NCBI GenBank assembly: GCA_020252485.1
Contig: JADCCX010000012.1
Coordinates: forward strand, 1-64,000
Reading direction: 5' to 3'
DNA length: 64,000 nt
Origin: Methylocystis sp.
GTDB taxonomy: Bacteria; Pseudomonadota; Alphaproteobacteria; Rhizobiales; Beijerinckiaceae
This document shows, one piece after another, positions 50,849 through 60,581 of this stretch (positions within the stretch are counted from its first letter, which is position 1; every line of letters starts with the position of its first letter). The notes beneath the pieces are model-generated. The model was not told the DNA's origin and did no database searches. It saw only the letters and a program-made list of their open reading frames with translations. The position numbers and the translations under genes were made by a program.

Positions 50849-51979
50849 CTATTCGATGACGATGCGCGGGGCGGCGCGCGATGCGGTTCCCGCGTCGAGA
50901 CCCTGCCAGATTGCGGCTGCGATCGCCCGGTAGGCCTTTGCATGGCCGCTGTCGGGCGAGGTCACGACGACAGGCGTGCCGCCATCGGCATTCTCGCGGA
51001 TGTCCATGTGAAGAGGAATTTCGCCCAGAAACGGCACGCCGATGCGGGTCGCCTCGTCGCGCGCGCCGCCATGCCCGAAGATATCGGAGCGGACACCGCA
51101 GGACGGGCAGAGGAAATAGCTCATGTTCTCGATGATGCCAAGGATGGGGACATTCACCTTCTGGAACATCGCGACGCCGCGCCGCGCATCAATGAGGGCC
51201 AGATCCTGCGGCGTCGAGACGATGACAGCGCCGGCCAGCGGCACGGATTGGCTCATGGTCAGCTGGGCGTCGCCGGTGCCCGGCGGCATGTCGACCACCA
51301 GCACATCGAGATCGCCCCAGTCGACATCGCGCAGCATCTGGTTCAGGGCCGAAATCACCATGGGACCCCGCCAGATCATGGCGGTATCCTCTTCCACAAG
51401 GAAGCCGATCGACATGACCTTGCAGCCATAGCCCTCCATCGGCATCAGCGTGCGCCCGGTCTTGATCTTCGGCCTGCCGCGGATACCGAAGAGTTTGGGC
51501 ATCGATGGCCCGTAGATATCGGCATCCAGCACGCCAACGCGCAGGCCGGAAGCGGCAAAGCCGAGCGCCAGATTGCAGGCGGTCGTCGATTTACCGACGC
51601 CGCCCTTGCCCGATGCCACCGCGATAATGTGGCGCACGCCGGGCGGACCGGCCTGAGCCGTGGCGGCCTGGACCCTGGGGCTTGGCTGCGGCGGGGCGGG
51701 AGCGGCGGCGGTTCTCGGCTTTTCCGCCGTCAGCGTCACCATGGCGCCCGCCACGCCCGGCATGGCCCGGATGGCGTCCTCCGCCGCCTTGCGCAGCGCT
51801 TCCGCATCCTTCGCGCGCGTTGGATCGACGGCGATCGAGAAATAGACCTTGTTCTGGTGGATGACGATCTCGGAAAGCGCTCCGCTGGCGGCCAGCGAGC
51901 CGGAGCCGCCGGGGCCTGGCAGCGCCTCCAGGGCTCTGAGAACGTCGTCACGGGTCGTCATGCGCTGCCTGCCTGTCAA
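50849..51979 (-). CDS. mrp: Mrp/ApbC (NBP35-type) Fe-S cluster carrier ATPase
   Basis: 376 aa. N-terminal MIP18/DUF59 domain (1-90), proline/alanine linker, then P-loop ATPase: deviant Walker A ASGKGGVGKSTTACNLALGF, VGVLDADIYGPSMPKLFGI, VLVVDMPPGTGDAQLTMSQS and the Fe-S-binding C-x-x-C in YFLCPSCGVRSDIFGHGGA. Assembles and transfers Fe-S clusters. The CoxG gene upstream ends in an ATGA overlap with its start. Confidence 0.92.
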   Translation of the reverse strand: MTGRQRMTTRDDVLRALEALPGPGGSGSLAASGALSEIVIHQNKVYFSIAVDPTRAKDAEALRKAAEDAIRAMPGVAGAMVTLTAEKPRTAAAPAPPQPSPRVQAATAQAGPPGVRHIIAVASGKGGVGKSTTACNLALGFAASGLRVGVLDADIYGPSMPKLFGIRGRPKIKTGRTLMPMEGYGCKVMSIGFLVEEDTAMIWRGPMVISALNQMLRDVDWGDLDVLVVDMPPGTGDAQLTMSQSVPLAGAVIVSTPQDLALIDARRGVAMFQKVNVPILGIIENMSYFLCPSCGVRSDIFGHGGARDEATRIGVPFLGEIPLHMDIRENADGGTPVVVTSPDSGHAKAYRAIAAAIWQGLDAGTASRAAPRIVIE

Positions 51980-52431
51980 GCCGTTGGACTGGTGAATTGT
52001 TCCGCAAAACGCTCGAAGAACTGATCCGCCATCCGTTTGGCGACGCCGTCGATCAGCCGCGCGCCCAGTTGTGCGATCTTGCCGCCGACCTGCGCCTCGA
52101 CGGAATAGGACATCCGCGTGCCGCCCTCGATCGCCACGAGCGCCACCTTCGCAGCGCCCTTGGCGAAACCGGCGATGCCGCCCTGGCCCTCGCCGGAGAT
52201 CGTGTAGCCGTTCGGCGGATCGAGATCGGTGAGCTCGACCTTGCCCTTGAAGGTCGCGGAAACGGGGCCGATCTTCATCTTGGCGACAGCCTGAAGCTCG
52301 TGCTCGCCGGTCTTCTCGAGGCTTTCGCAGCCAGGAATGCAGGCCATCAGCACTTCCGGATCATTCAGCTTGGCCCAGACCTCCTCGCGGGAGGCGGGCA
52401 GATCGACCTCGCCTGTCATCGTCAATGCCAT
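51976..52431 (-). CDS. CoxG/SRPBCC-family protein
   Basis: 151 aa from the ATG at 52431. Family pattern: MTGEVDLPASREEVWAKLND, PEVLMACIPGCESLEK, then VAKMKIGPVSATFKGKVELT and QVGGKIAQLGARLIDGVAKR. CoxG (CO dehydrogenase subunit G) proteins are START-like carriers used in maturing molybdenum hydroxylases. No cox/xanthine-dehydrogenase structural genes are near. Co-transcribed with mrp (ATGA overlap). Confidence 0.88.
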   Translation of the reverse strand: MALTMTGEVDLPASREEVWAKLNDPEVLMACIPGCESLEKTGEHELQAVAKMKIGPVSATFKGKVELTDLDPPNGYTISGEGQGGIAGFAKGAAKVALVAIEGGTRMSYSVEAQVGGKIAQLGARLIDGVAKRMADQFFERFAEQFTSPTA

Positions 52432-52462
52432 GGCGTTTTCCTCTTCTTTCGCTTGGACCGGA

Positions 52463-53242
52463 TCAGATGCTGGAGATCTGCCCGCCATCGACGCGGATGA
52501 TCGATCCGGTCGTGAAGGACGCTTCGTTGCTCGCCAGAAACAGCGCCGCCGCGCCGAATTCCTCGATCGTTCCGTAGCGCCCGACAGGGATGCGGCCCAT
52601 CGCTTCGGTGCGGATCTGATCGTGGGTCTTGCCCGTCTTCGCCGCCGCGCCCTGGTCGATCCGGTCGACGCGTTCGGTCTGGATTCGTCCCGGCGCAATG
52701 GCGTTCACGGTGACGCCGAAGCGCGCCACTTCATTGGAAACCGTCTTTCCCCAGCCGACGATGGCGGGCCGGATCGCATTCGACATGCCGAGATTGGGGA
52801 TGGGCTGGATGACGCTTGATGAAACGACGCTCATCACGCGGCCAAACCGGCGCTCGATCATGCCCGGCAGGGCCAGATCCGCCATGCGGACAAGGCCGAC
52901 GAACATCATCGTCCAGTACTGTTGCCAGTTTTCGGAGGAAACCCCCATGGCCGGGCCGGGCGGCGGGCCGCCGCTGTTGAGCACCAGGATATCGATGCCG
53001 CCGCCAAGCGCCCGCGCCGCCTCGGCATGGACGCTGTCAATCTGGTTGAGGTCGGCAGTGTCGAGCGCGAAGCCGAAGGCGGATTTGCCGATGCTGCGGG
53101 CTGCATCGCCCGCATCCTCCTGCTTGCGCCCCGTGACCGCGACCGCCGCGCCGGCCTCCGCGAAAGCCCTGGCGATGCCAAGGCCGATGCCGCGGGAGCC
53201 GCCCATGACCAGCGCGCGGCGCCCATCCAGTCGAAATGCCAT
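52463..53242 (-). CDS. SDR-family oxidoreductase
   Basis: 259 aa from the ATG at 53242 (GGAGAGACAAAC upstream). Rossmann GGSRGIGLGIARAFAEAGAA, NSGGPPPGPAMG (family NAG replaced by NSG), active site S-S-V-IQPIPNLGMSNAIRPAIVG: the usual YxxxK is not kept (serine and N-M-S-N instead of Tyr-x-x-x-Lys), as in the 3-oxoacyl reductase-like subfamily with NSGGP. Substrate unknown. Thirty-one bp upstream of coxG. Confidence 0.82.
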   Translation of the reverse strand: MAFRLDGRRALVMGGSRGIGLGIARAFAEAGAAVAVTGRKQEDAGDAARSIGKSAFGFALDTADLNQIDSVHAEAARALGGGIDILVLNSGGPPPGPAMGVSSENWQQYWTMMFVGLVRMADLALPGMIERRFGRVMSVVSSSVIQPIPNLGMSNAIRPAIVGWGKTVSNEVARFGVTVNAIAPGRIQTERVDRIDQGAAAKTGKTHDQIRTEAMGRIPVGRYGTIEEFGAAALFLASNEASFTTGSIIRVDGGQISSI

Positions 53243-53474
53243 GTTTGTCTCTCCAACCGGCAGGGAATGATCTTCGTAAGGCAACGTTGTTCCTGCGGGT
53301 CAACTGCGTTCCTGGGGGTCAACCGCCAACGGCATTGTGCATCGCCGGGGACCGCCTTCGCAACAGCAAAGACGGCGCATCAACCTGCGCTTCTGCGAGG
53401 ACAGCCCCCTTGCCGTGCCGCCGCGATCCGGCCATATCAGTCTCAGCACACGCCCATGCCGGGAGCTTGAACCG

Positions 53475-53858
53475 ATGGCGCAGGACCGCCCCGGAACGGA
53501 ATTCAGCAAGGCCGAAATCGAGGCCATGCGCCGCGCGGCGCGGGACGAGGCGGGCGTCTTCCGTGATTTCTGGGATCGGATCCGCACGCTCGGGCGCAAG
53601 CTGCCTTTCGCCGACGATATCGTCGCGGCGGCCTTCTGCGCCGCCGATCCGGCGACGCCGTCACGCGTTAAGCTGCTGATCGTCGGCGCCCTTGCCTATT
53701 TCGTGATGCCCTTCGACGCCATCCCGGATTTCCTGCCGATGATCGGGTTCACGGACGATGCCGCAGTGATCGCCGCGACGATCGCCGCCATCCGCATGCA
53801 TATGCGGGAAGACCATTGGGAGAAGGCGCGCCGGTTTCTCGGGCGCACCGAGGGCTGA
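53475..53858 (+). CDS. YkvA family (DUF1232) membrane protein
   Basis: 127 aa from the ATG at 53475. The DUF1232 core VKLLIVGALAYFVMPFDAIP with DFLPMIGFTDDAAVIAATIA is exact. One or two membrane helices. Function unknown. Stop lies next to the sigma-factor stop (convergent). Confidence 0.9.
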   Translation: MAQDRPGTEFSKAEIEAMRRAARDEAGVFRDFWDRIRTLGRKLPFADDIVAAAFCAADPATPSRVKLLIVGALAYFVMPFDAIPDFLPMIGFTDDAAVIAATIAAIRMHMREDHWEKARRFLGRTEG

Positions 53859-54425
53859 TCAGGTCGCCTCGACGACGCCCCGCGATTCGAGCGTGCGCCT
53901 GAGCCGCGTGAAGGCCAGCCGGATGCGGGATTTCACCGTGCCCAACGGCAATCCAGTGCGTGCGGCGATGGAGCTGTGGGAAAGGCTCTCGAAGAAGGCG
54001 AGGCGCACCAGCGTCAGCTGCTCTTCCGGCAATTCCTTGATCGCCGTGCGCAGGACTTCCTCGCGCCGCTGCACATCGACCGCCGAATCAAGCTCCCTGT
54101 CGTCTGCGACATCGCCGAAAGCAGCATCCATGGGATCGCGGTAATCGAGCCGGTCGCGCCTGGCGGCATCGATTCTGCGGTTGCGCGCGATCCGGTAAAG
54201 CCAGGTGGTGACGGAGGATTTCTGCGGATCGAAGAGCTGCGCCTTGCGCCACAGCGTCATCATCACATCCTGGGAGATTTCCTCCGCCGTCGCCTTGTCC
54301 GCGCCCAACCGCTGCAGATAGGCTTCGAGCCGGGGAACGAAATGGTCGAACAACCGTGCAAAAGCGTCCCGGTCGCGCTGTTCCGCAACCGATTTGACAA
54401 GCGACGCCCATTCGGCATGCGTCAC
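53859..54425 (-). CDS. ECF RNA polymerase sigma factor
   Basis: 188 aa from a GTG at 54425 (GGAGACTG upstream; a frame to 54488 is possible). Sigma-2: ARLFDHFVPRLEAYLQRLGA, EEISQDVMMTLWRKAQLFDP, SSVTTWLYRIARNRRIDAAR. Sigma-4: ELPEEQLTLVRLAFFESLSH, SSIAARTGLPLGTVKSRIRL. Related to the RpoE/ChrR-controlled group, but no anti-sigma gene follows. Region 54426-54678 upstream holds promoters for this gene and ialB and no further ORF. Confidence 0.9.
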   Translation of the reverse strand: MTHAEWASLVKSVAEQRDRDAFARLFDHFVPRLEAYLQRLGADKATAEEISQDVMMTLWRKAQLFDPQKSSVTTWLYRIARNRRIDAARRDRLDYRDPMDAAFGDVADDRELDSAVDVQRREEVLRTAIKELPEEQLTLVRLAFFESLSHSSIAARTGLPLGTVKSRIRLAFTRLRRTLESRGVVEAT

Positions 54426-54678
54426 CAAGACAGTCTCCCTGCTGCAGCGGGCAACTGCTGGCCGAAATCCCGGGACAATCCCATGCATTCCGCCGAGCTG
54501 ACGCTCCCCTCGCTGTCCAGTTTTGTTTACACTTCAATGGACGCCGTGAATATGGTGGTTTCTACGCGGCTTGTCGAATCTTTGGCGAAAACGCCGAAAA
54601 TCGAAAATTTGCCCTTATCGTGGAATTTTGTAAGGAGACAACACGCTCCAACATAGAGCGAGGGATAACGAGACGCCG

Positions 54679-55236
54679 ATGATACGCATTCTTCCCAGCA
54701 TCTCGCTGCTTGCCCTGATGGCGGCCTTCCTGGCGGTTCCGGCCGAGGCGCAGCAGCGGCAGGCGGCCCGGACCGCAACCGGCAACAATGGCAGCGGCAC
54801 CGCGTTCGAGATCGGCAAGGCCGGGGCCTGGGGCATCTTTACGAGCGGCGAGGGACGCCAGAAGAATTGTTTCATCATGGCGCAGCCGGCCGAGCGCCTG
54901 CCCAAGGGCCTTGCGCGCGACCCGGCCCATGTCTTCATCACCATGCGCAAGGGCGAGGCCAACAAGATGGAATTCTCCATGCTCACCGGTTACCCGCTGA
55001 AGACGGGCACCGATGCGCAGCTCACGGTCGGCAGCGCGACTTTCGCGGGCGTCGGCCAGAACAAGACCGTCTGGCTTAAGAATCCGGCTGAGGAGAACCG
55101 CTTCATCGGCGAGTTGCGCAAGGCCGGCAATCTCTCCGTCAAGGGAACCTCGCAGCGCGGCAACGATACGACCGACCGCTACACGCTCACCGGCTTCGGC
55201 CAGGCGCTGGAACGCGCGCAGCAGGAATGCTCGTGA
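54679..55236 (+). CDS. Invasion-associated locus B (IalB) family protein
   Basis: 185 aa. Signal peptide 1-24 (LLALMAAFLAVPAEA). IalB features: AGAWGIFTSGEGRQKNCFIM, AHVFITMRKGEANKMEFSML, KTVWLKNPAEENRFIGELRK, and TLTGFGQALERAQQECS. In Bartonella the family aids erythrocyte entry; in free-living rhizobia its role is unknown, so no virulence is implied. Transcribed divergently from the ECF sigma factor and towards rlmN. Confidence 0.85.
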   Translation: MIRILPSISLLALMAAFLAVPAEAQQRQAARTATGNNGSGTAFEIGKAGAWGIFTSGEGRQKNCFIMAQPAERLPKGLARDPAHVFITMRKGEANKMEFSMLTGYPLKTGTDAQLTVGSATFAGVGQNKTVWLKNPAEENRFIGELRKAGNLSVKGTSQRGNDTTDRYTLTGFGQALERAQQECS

Positions 55237-55284
55237 TCGCGACGGGCGGATGCACCGTCTGCCGATCCGTGCTAACGCAGCCGC

Positions 55285-56541
55285 ATGTCTGATATCGCCG
55301 CCAACGCCACCGCCAACGCCGCCGTTTCCGCTCCCGATGCCGGGCTGACGCCGGCGCGGCCGTCGATCGCCGGCCTCAGCCGTGCGGCGCTGGCCGAAAA
55401 GCTCGGACAGATCGGCGTGCCTGAAAAGCAGCAGCGCATGCGGGTATCGCAAATCTGGCACTGGATTTATGTGCGCGGCTCCACCTCGTTCGACGCGATG
55501 ACGAACATCTCGAAGGACCTGCAGCGAAGCCTCGCCGATTCGTATACGCTCGAACGGCCGACAATCGTCTCCGAGCAGGTAAGCCGCGACGGCACGCGCA
55601 AATGGCTGATCCGCCTGCCAAGCACGGGCCGGTTCGACAAGGGGTCCGAGGTCGAGGTCGTTTATATCCCCGAGACCGACCGCGGCACGCTCTGCGTCTC
55701 CAGCCAGGTGGGCTGCACGCTCAACTGCTCGTTCTGCCATACCGGCACGCAGAAGCTGGTGCGCAATCTGACGGCCCAGGAGATCGTGGCACAGGTGCTG
55801 ATCGCGCGCGACCGGCTGAATGATTACCCGGGACGCACAGCCGATGGCGGCGCCTTCGTGCCGCGCGAGGGCAGCCGTTTCGTCTCCAACATCGTCTTCA
55901 TGGGCATGGGCGAACCGCTCTACAATTTCGAGAATGTGCGGGAGGCGATCGGCGTGCTGACCGATCAGGAGGGCCTGCAGCTCTCGAAGCGCCGCATCAC
56001 CGTCTCGACCTCCGGCGTGGCGCCGCAGATCGGCCCGCTCGGCGAAGAGACGAACACGATGCTCGCCATTTCGCTGCATGCCACCAACGACGCGCTGCGC
56101 GACGAACTGGTGCCGCTCAACAAGAAATACCCCATCGCCGAATTGATGGAGGCCTGCCGGACCTATCCCGGCGTCTCCAATGCGCGGCGCATCACCTTCG
56201 AATATGTGATGCTGAAAGGGGTCAACGACAGCCTGACCGAGGCGCGCGCGCTTGTGCGGCTGCTCAAGGGAATTCCGGCGAAGATCAATCTCATCCCGTT
56301 CAATCCCTGGCCGGGGACGCAATATGAATGCTCGGATTGGGAGCAGATCGAACGGTTTTCGGATTACGTGTTCAATGCGGGCTATTCCTCGCCGGTGCGC
56401 ACGCCGCGCGGCCGCGATATCCTGGCGGCCTGCGGCCAGCTCAAGAGCGAGACCGAGAAGCTTCGCGCCCGCGCCCGCATGATGCAGGAAGCCGGAATCG
56501 GCGCTGAAGGCATCTATGCGGCATCCGCGGCGGAGGCATAG
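55285..56541 (+). CDS. rlmN: 23S rRNA (adenine-2503-C2)-methyltransferase RlmN
   Basis: 418-aa radical-SAM enzyme; also acts on tRNA A37. Cluster motif C144-TLN-C148-SF-C151 in [15 protein letters not shown], the second half with [46 protein letters not shown] and the catalytic cysteine region ILAACGQL near the end. Normal length. Confidence 0.96.
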   Translation: MSDIAANATANAAVSAPDAGLTPARPSIAGLSRAALAEKLGQIGVPEKQQRMRVSQIWHWIYVRGSTSFDAMTNISKDLQRSLADSYTLERPTIVSEQVSRDGTRKWLIRLPSTGRFDKGSEVEVVYIPETDRGTLCVSSQVGCTLNCSFCHTGTQKLVRNLTAQEIVAQVLIARDRLNDYPGRTADGGAFVPREGSRFVSNIVFMGMGEPLYNFENVREAIGVLTDQEGLQLSKRRITVSTSGVAPQIGPLGEETNTMLAISLHATNDALRDELVPLNKKYPIAELMEACRTYPGVSNARRITFEYVMLKGVNDSLTEARALVRLLKGIPAKINLIPFNPWPGTQYECSDWEQIERFSDYVFNAGYSSPVRTPRGRDILAACGQLKSETEKLRARARMMQEAGIGAEGIYAASAAEA

Positions 56542-56544
56542 ACA

Positions 56545-57069
56545 ATGTGGTTGCTCGGACGCATCATCCTCGTGCCGCTGGCGATCCTGATCGCCGCTTT
56601 CGCCGCGGGGACATTTCTGGTGATCACCGGCTTCGCCCAGCCGCAATTCGGCGGCGCCATCGCCGAAGCCGCCATCACAACGATGGAGAGGCTGGCCGAT
56701 AGCCTGGCGCAGGACGGCGAGGGCATCGATCGCTTCGCGCGTCTGGCCCAGGGCCTGTCCACGCTCACCATCGCCGTCCTGTTCCTGCCGGTCGCGCTGG
56801 TGGCTGCGGCGACGGAAGTGTTCGGTCTGCGCTGGTGGCTGCTGCAGGCGCTGGGCGCTGCCTTGCTGACCGCGCTTCTGCCCTGGGCGATGCTGCCCAA
56901 TCTGATGGCTGGCTCGGCGCTCGCCTCGCCGCTGACCGGCGTGCTGGCGGCGACGGGCGCCCTTGCCGGATCGATCTACTGGATGATCGCGGGGCGCTCC
57001 GCCGGAGCCGATCCGCCGAGCATCGAGGATCGCGCCACCGTCCCCGCGCCGCGGCCAAGGCGCGACTGA
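56545..57069 (+). CDS. Hypothetical multi-pass membrane protein
   Basis: 174 aa. Hydrophobic segments at about 2-29 (LGRIILVPLAILIAAFAAGT), 73-95, 97-120 and 128-148, with a hydrophilic C-terminus ending in Pro/Arg. Starts 3 bp behind rlmN, so it is probably in that transcript. No family recognised; small conserved alphaproteobacterial membrane proteins often sit here. Confidence 0.65.
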   Translation: MWLLGRIILVPLAILIAAFAAGTFLVITGFAQPQFGGAIAEAAITTMERLADSLAQDGEGIDRFARLAQGLSTLTIAVLFLPVALVAAATEVFGLRWWLLQALGAALLTALLPWAMLPNLMAGSALASPLTGVLAATGALAGSIYWMIAGRSAGADPPSIEDRATVPAPRPRRD

Positions 57070-57097
57070 CGCGGCGCTCCGCCGTACCGGACGCCTG

Positions 57098-59494
57098 TCA
57101 GACCGCCTTGAGGTGGCGGATCGGCCGGCCGGGCGCGATGGCTTCTGCGGCGCGCATGATGCCCGGCGCATCGATCCCGTAGTGCCGGTAAAGCTCGGCG
57201 ATGCTGCCCGTCTGGCCGAAATGCTCGACGCCCAGCGAGCGCGTGCGGTGGCCGTGCACCGCGCCCAGCCAGGCAAGCGTGGCCGGATGGCCGTCGATGA
57301 TTGTGACAATAGCGGCCTTGGCGGGGACCTCATCCAGCAGACGCTCGATTTGGGAGCGGGCATGCACGAGGCCGCGCTCCCGCGCCCGCTGCGCCGCCGT
57401 CCAGCCGGCATTCAGCCGGTCCGCCGAGGTGACGGCCAGAAGGCCGATGTCCCGCCGGTCCTCGCCCATCAGGCCAACCGCCTCGATGGCCTCCGGCGCC
57501 AGCGCACCCGTATAGGCGATGACGACCGACGCATTGGGGCCGGGGCGGCGCATCCAGTAACCGCCATCGACGATGTCGCGCTGCAGCGCGGGCGTCATCC
57601 GCCGGTTCGGCTGCTCCACGGGGCGGGTGCTGAGCCGGAGGTAGATCGATCCGCCGGTCTGGTCACGCAGCCAGCTGCGCTCGTCGGGATCAGCATCGCC
57701 GTCCCGCTGCATGTAATCGAAGCCGAAGCGCATGATCACGGCCAGCTCGTCGAGGAAAGCCGGCTCGAAGGAGCAGAGCCCGTCCTGCGCCATGCCGACC
57801 AGAGGCGTGGCGATCGATTGATGCGCGCCGCCCTCCGGAGCCAGCGTCACGCCCGAGGGCGTGGCCACCAGCATGAACCGCGCGTCCTGATAGCAGGCGT
57901 AGTTGAGCTGATCCGCCGCGCGCAGGATGAAGGGATCGTAGACCGTGCCGATCGGCAGCAGCCGCTCGCCGTTGATGCTGTGCGACAGGCCGAAGGCCGA
58001 GAGCGCCAGAAACAGGTTCGATTCGGCGATGCCGAGTTCGAGATGCTGCCCTCTGGGCGAGAACTCCCAGGTGTAGGTGGAGGGTATGCGCTCCGCCTTG
58101 AAGGTGTCGGCGAGGGTTTTTCGGGCAAAAAGCCCGCGCCGGTTCACCCAGGGCCCGAGATTGGTCGAGACCGTCACATCTGGCGCGGTGGTGACGATCC
58201 GGCTCGCCAGCGCCGTATCCTCCCGCGCGATCTCGTTGAGGATCTGGCCGAAGCCCATCTGAGTTGAGATCGGCTTGCCAGCCGGGTCAGGAAAATCGAG
58301 CTTGTCTGGCACCGGCACCGCTGGCGCCGCCAGCCGCCGGCGGCCGGACATGAAGAACGGCGTTTCGTCGACGAAACGCTGGAGATCGGCAGCGGGCAGC
58401 CTGGCGCCTTCCCATTTCTCCCATTCGTATCCCGGCCGCACGCCTGCCGCCGCGCGAAAGCCCTCCATCTGCGCGGGCGTCAGCAGACCGGCGTGATTGT
58501 CCTTGTGGCCGGCGAGCGGCAGGCCGAAGCCCTTGATCGTGTAGCAGATGAAGAGCGTCGGCCGGTCATGCCCGCCAGCCGCCTCGAAGGCCGCCAGCAG
58601 CGAAGCCATGTCATGCCCGCCGAGATTGCCCATCAGCGCGGAGAGTTCGGCATCGGAGCGGCGCTCGATCAGTGCGGTCACCGGCCCCTGATCGCCGATC
58701 TCGTCGAGCAATCGCCTGCGCCAAGCCGCGCCGCCCTGAAAGGTCAGCGCCGAATAGAGCTGGTTCGGACAGCGACCGATCCAGTCCCGCAAGATCGCGC
58801 CGCCGGGTTCGGCGAAGGCCGCCTGCTGCAGGGCGCCGTGCTTCACGATGACGACGTCCCAGCCGAAATTGCGGAACATCGTCTCGAACTTTTCCCAGAG
58901 GCCTTCGCGCACGACGGCGTCGAGCGACTGGCGGTTGTAATCGACGATCCACCAGGTGTTGCGCAGACCGTGCTTCCAGCCCTCGATCAGCGCCTCGTAG
59001 ATGTTGCCCTCATCCATTTCGGCATCGCCGATGAGCGAGACCATGCGGCCTTCGGGCCGATCCTTCATCCAGCCATGCGCCTTCACGTAATCCTGCACGA
59101 GCGAGGAAAACAGCGTCTGCGCGACGCCGAGGCCCACGGAGCCGGTGGAGAAGTCGACATCGTCGACATCCTTGGTGCGGGAGGGATAGCTCTGAGCGCC
59201 CTTGTAGCCGCGGAAGTTCTCGAGCTTCTCGCGCTTCTGGTTGCCGGCGAGATACTGGATGGCATGGAAGACCGGCGAAGCATGCGGCTTGACGGCCACC
59301 CGGTCCTCGGGGCGCAGCGCCCCGAAATAGAGCGCGGTCAGAATCGTCGCCATCGAGGCCGAGGAAGCCTGATGGCCGCCCACCTTGACCTCGCCGGCCG
59401 GGCGGATGTGGTTGGCGTTGTGGATCATCCAGGAGGCGAGCCAGAGGATGCGGCGCTCCAGATCGGCGAGATAGGGCAGGCGGGGATCGGTCAT
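57098..59494 (-). CDS. Homodimeric pyruvate dehydrogenase E1 (AceE-like)/transketolase-family protein
   Basis: 798 aa in one chain. N-terminal TPP domain GGHQASSASMATILTALYFG, SLIGDAEMDEGNIYEALIEG (TPP/Mg site), NTWWIVDYNRQSLDAVV; middle pyrimidine domain with LGIAESNLFLALSAFGLSHS; C-terminal transketolase-C with GHPATLAWLGAVHGHRTRSL. This is the AceE layout (usually about 885 aa), not the alpha/beta E1 normal in alphaproteobacteria. No E2 or E3 gene is near, so the acceptor (pyruvate complex or another 2-oxoacid) is uncertain. Confidence 0.85.
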   Translation of the reverse strand: MTDPRLPYLADLERRILWLASWMIHNANHIRPAGEVKVGGHQASSASMATILTALYFGALRPEDRVAVKPHASPVFHAIQYLAGNQKREKLENFRGYKGAQSYPSRTKDVDDVDFSTGSVGLGVAQTLFSSLVQDYVKAHGWMKDRPEGRMVSLIGDAEMDEGNIYEALIEGWKHGLRNTWWIVDYNRQSLDAVVREGLWEKFETMFRNFGWDVVIVKHGALQQAAFAEPGGAILRDWIGRCPNQLYSALTFQGGAAWRRRLLDEIGDQGPVTALIERRSDAELSALMGNLGGHDMASLLAAFEAAGGHDRPTLFICYTIKGFGLPLAGHKDNHAGLLTPAQMEGFRAAAGVRPGYEWEKWEGARLPAADLQRFVDETPFFMSGRRRLAAPAVPVPDKLDFPDPAGKPISTQMGFGQILNEIAREDTALASRIVTTAPDVTVSTNLGPWVNRRGLFARKTLADTFKAERIPSTYTWEFSPRGQHLELGIAESNLFLALSAFGLSHSINGERLLPIGTVYDPFILRAADQLNYACYQDARFMLVATPSGVTLAPEGGAHQSIATPLVGMAQDGLCSFEPAFLDELAVIMRFGFDYMQRDGDADPDERSWLRDQTGGSIYLRLSTRPVEQPNRRMTPALQRDIVDGGYWMRRPGPNASVVIAYTGALAPEAIEAVGLMGEDRRDIGLLAVTSADRLNAGWTAAQRARERGLVHARSQIERLLDEVPAKAAIVTIIDGHPATLAWLGAVHGHRTRSLGVEHFGQTGSIAELYRHYGIDAPGIMRAAEAIAPGRPIRHLKAV

Positions 59495-59551
59495 CGGCAG
59501 GCCTCGGTCAGGGGCGTCAATTCCAATAGGCTGCCCCCGATCGGAAGTACA

Positions 59552-60532
59552 TCAAGGAACTGCGATGCCTTGCCCCTGGCGTGACGCTGCGCGCGCCGAG
59601 AGCCGCTCGATCTGGGAGACGACAAAGGCCGTGTCGGCATGGTGCGGCACATGCCCTACGCCTTTGAGAACATGGGTCTCCACATCGGGCAGATCACGGG
59701 CGAGCGCAGCCAGGTGCAGCCAGGCGGCGACAACGCCATCGCTGTCGCCGGCGATGACGAAAGCGGGAGCGGCAATCTTGTGATAGCGCCCGGCATTGAC
59801 CGATACCTGGTCGTAGAGCCCCGCCACATCCTCGGCATTGGCGGCGAAGCTGCCGGGGCGCAGCAGCAGCGCCACCGCTGTCTCCTCGACATAATTGGCC
59901 GGCGGCTTTTGCGGGTGGAAGACACTGTCCACCCCGGCCTGCATCGTGAGCGCGGCGCCCGGCACCGGCAGCAGACGGGCGAAAATCCAGCCGATCACGG
60001 GCCAGCTTCCGGCATGGTAATACCAGACGATGCCGCCGGGCCAGGGATGGGTCGCAGGCGCGAGGAGTCCCATGCCAAGCACCCGCTCTGGATGATCGAG
60101 CGCCAGCGTTGCCGCCAGCGCGCCGGACCATGAATGGGCCACGACAAGCGCTTTTGGCGCACCGACGGCTCCCATCGCCTCGACGATCAGCCGGGCCTGC
60201 AGCGCAAGGCTGGCTGCCGCCCGGCCGCCCGGCCGCTCGCTATGGCCATGGCCCGGCCGGTCGATGGCGATGACCCGGAAGTTCTGCGTGAGCTTGTCTG
60301 CAAGCGGCAGCGTCAGCGCCAGCAGGTTGCAGGATGCGCCATGCAGCAGGACGATGGTGCGCTCCGGCGGGGCATCGCGGGGCCCGAGATCGCGCAGATG
60401 CAGCCGCCCGCCGGTGACCGGCACGAAGATGCCGGTCGGCGAGTGGCGGCGGAGGGCGCTCGCGACCGCAAGCTGGGTCCAGAGCGCCAGGATCGCGATA
60501 ACGGCCAGAATGATCAGAAGAGTTGTCTGCAA
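59552..60532 (-). CDS. Membrane-anchored alpha/beta hydrolase
   Basis: 326 aa with a TTG start supported by AGAGG; an ATG 17 codons earlier (60583) would overlap the start of the divergent small gene. One N-terminal helix (TTLLIILAVIAILALWTQLA), then the hydrolase core VLLHGASCNLLALTLPLADK, AIDRPGHGHSER, nucleophile elbow VVAHSWSGALAATLALDHPE (S-x-S-x-G), acid region VIAGDSDGVVA, and catalytic His in GVGHVPHHADTAFV. Substrate unknown. Confidence 0.8.
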   Translation of the reverse strand: MQTTLLIILAVIAILALWTQLAVASALRRHSPTGIFVPVTGGRLHLRDLGPRDAPPERTIVLLHGASCNLLALTLPLADKLTQNFRVIAIDRPGHGHSERPGGRAAASLALQARLIVEAMGAVGAPKALVVAHSWSGALAATLALDHPERVLGMGLLAPATHPWPGGIVWYYHAGSWPVIGWIFARLLPVPGAALTMQAGVDSVFHPQKPPANYVEETAVALLLRPGSFAANAEDVAGLYDQVSVNAGRYHKIAAPAFVIAGDSDGVVAAWLHLAALARDLPDVETHVLKGVGHVPHHADTAFVVSQIERLSARAASRQGQGIAVP

Positions 60533-60581
60533 GCGATCCTCTGGGACTTCAACGGACCATCGGCGTCGTGTATGATGTATC

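Noticed and set aside
53285-53330. Imperfect GTTCCTG-GGGTCAAC double repeat upstream of the SDR gene
   Set aside because: Only two degenerate copies about 20 bp apart; could be a regulator site but nothing distinguishes it from chance.
54562-57411. Very long minus-strand open frame (over 900 codons) opposite ialB, rlmN and the next gene
   Set aside because: It is antisense to well-recognised genes, has low-complexity Arg/Gly/Ala-rich composition and no domain; GC-rich codon use suppresses stops on the other strand.
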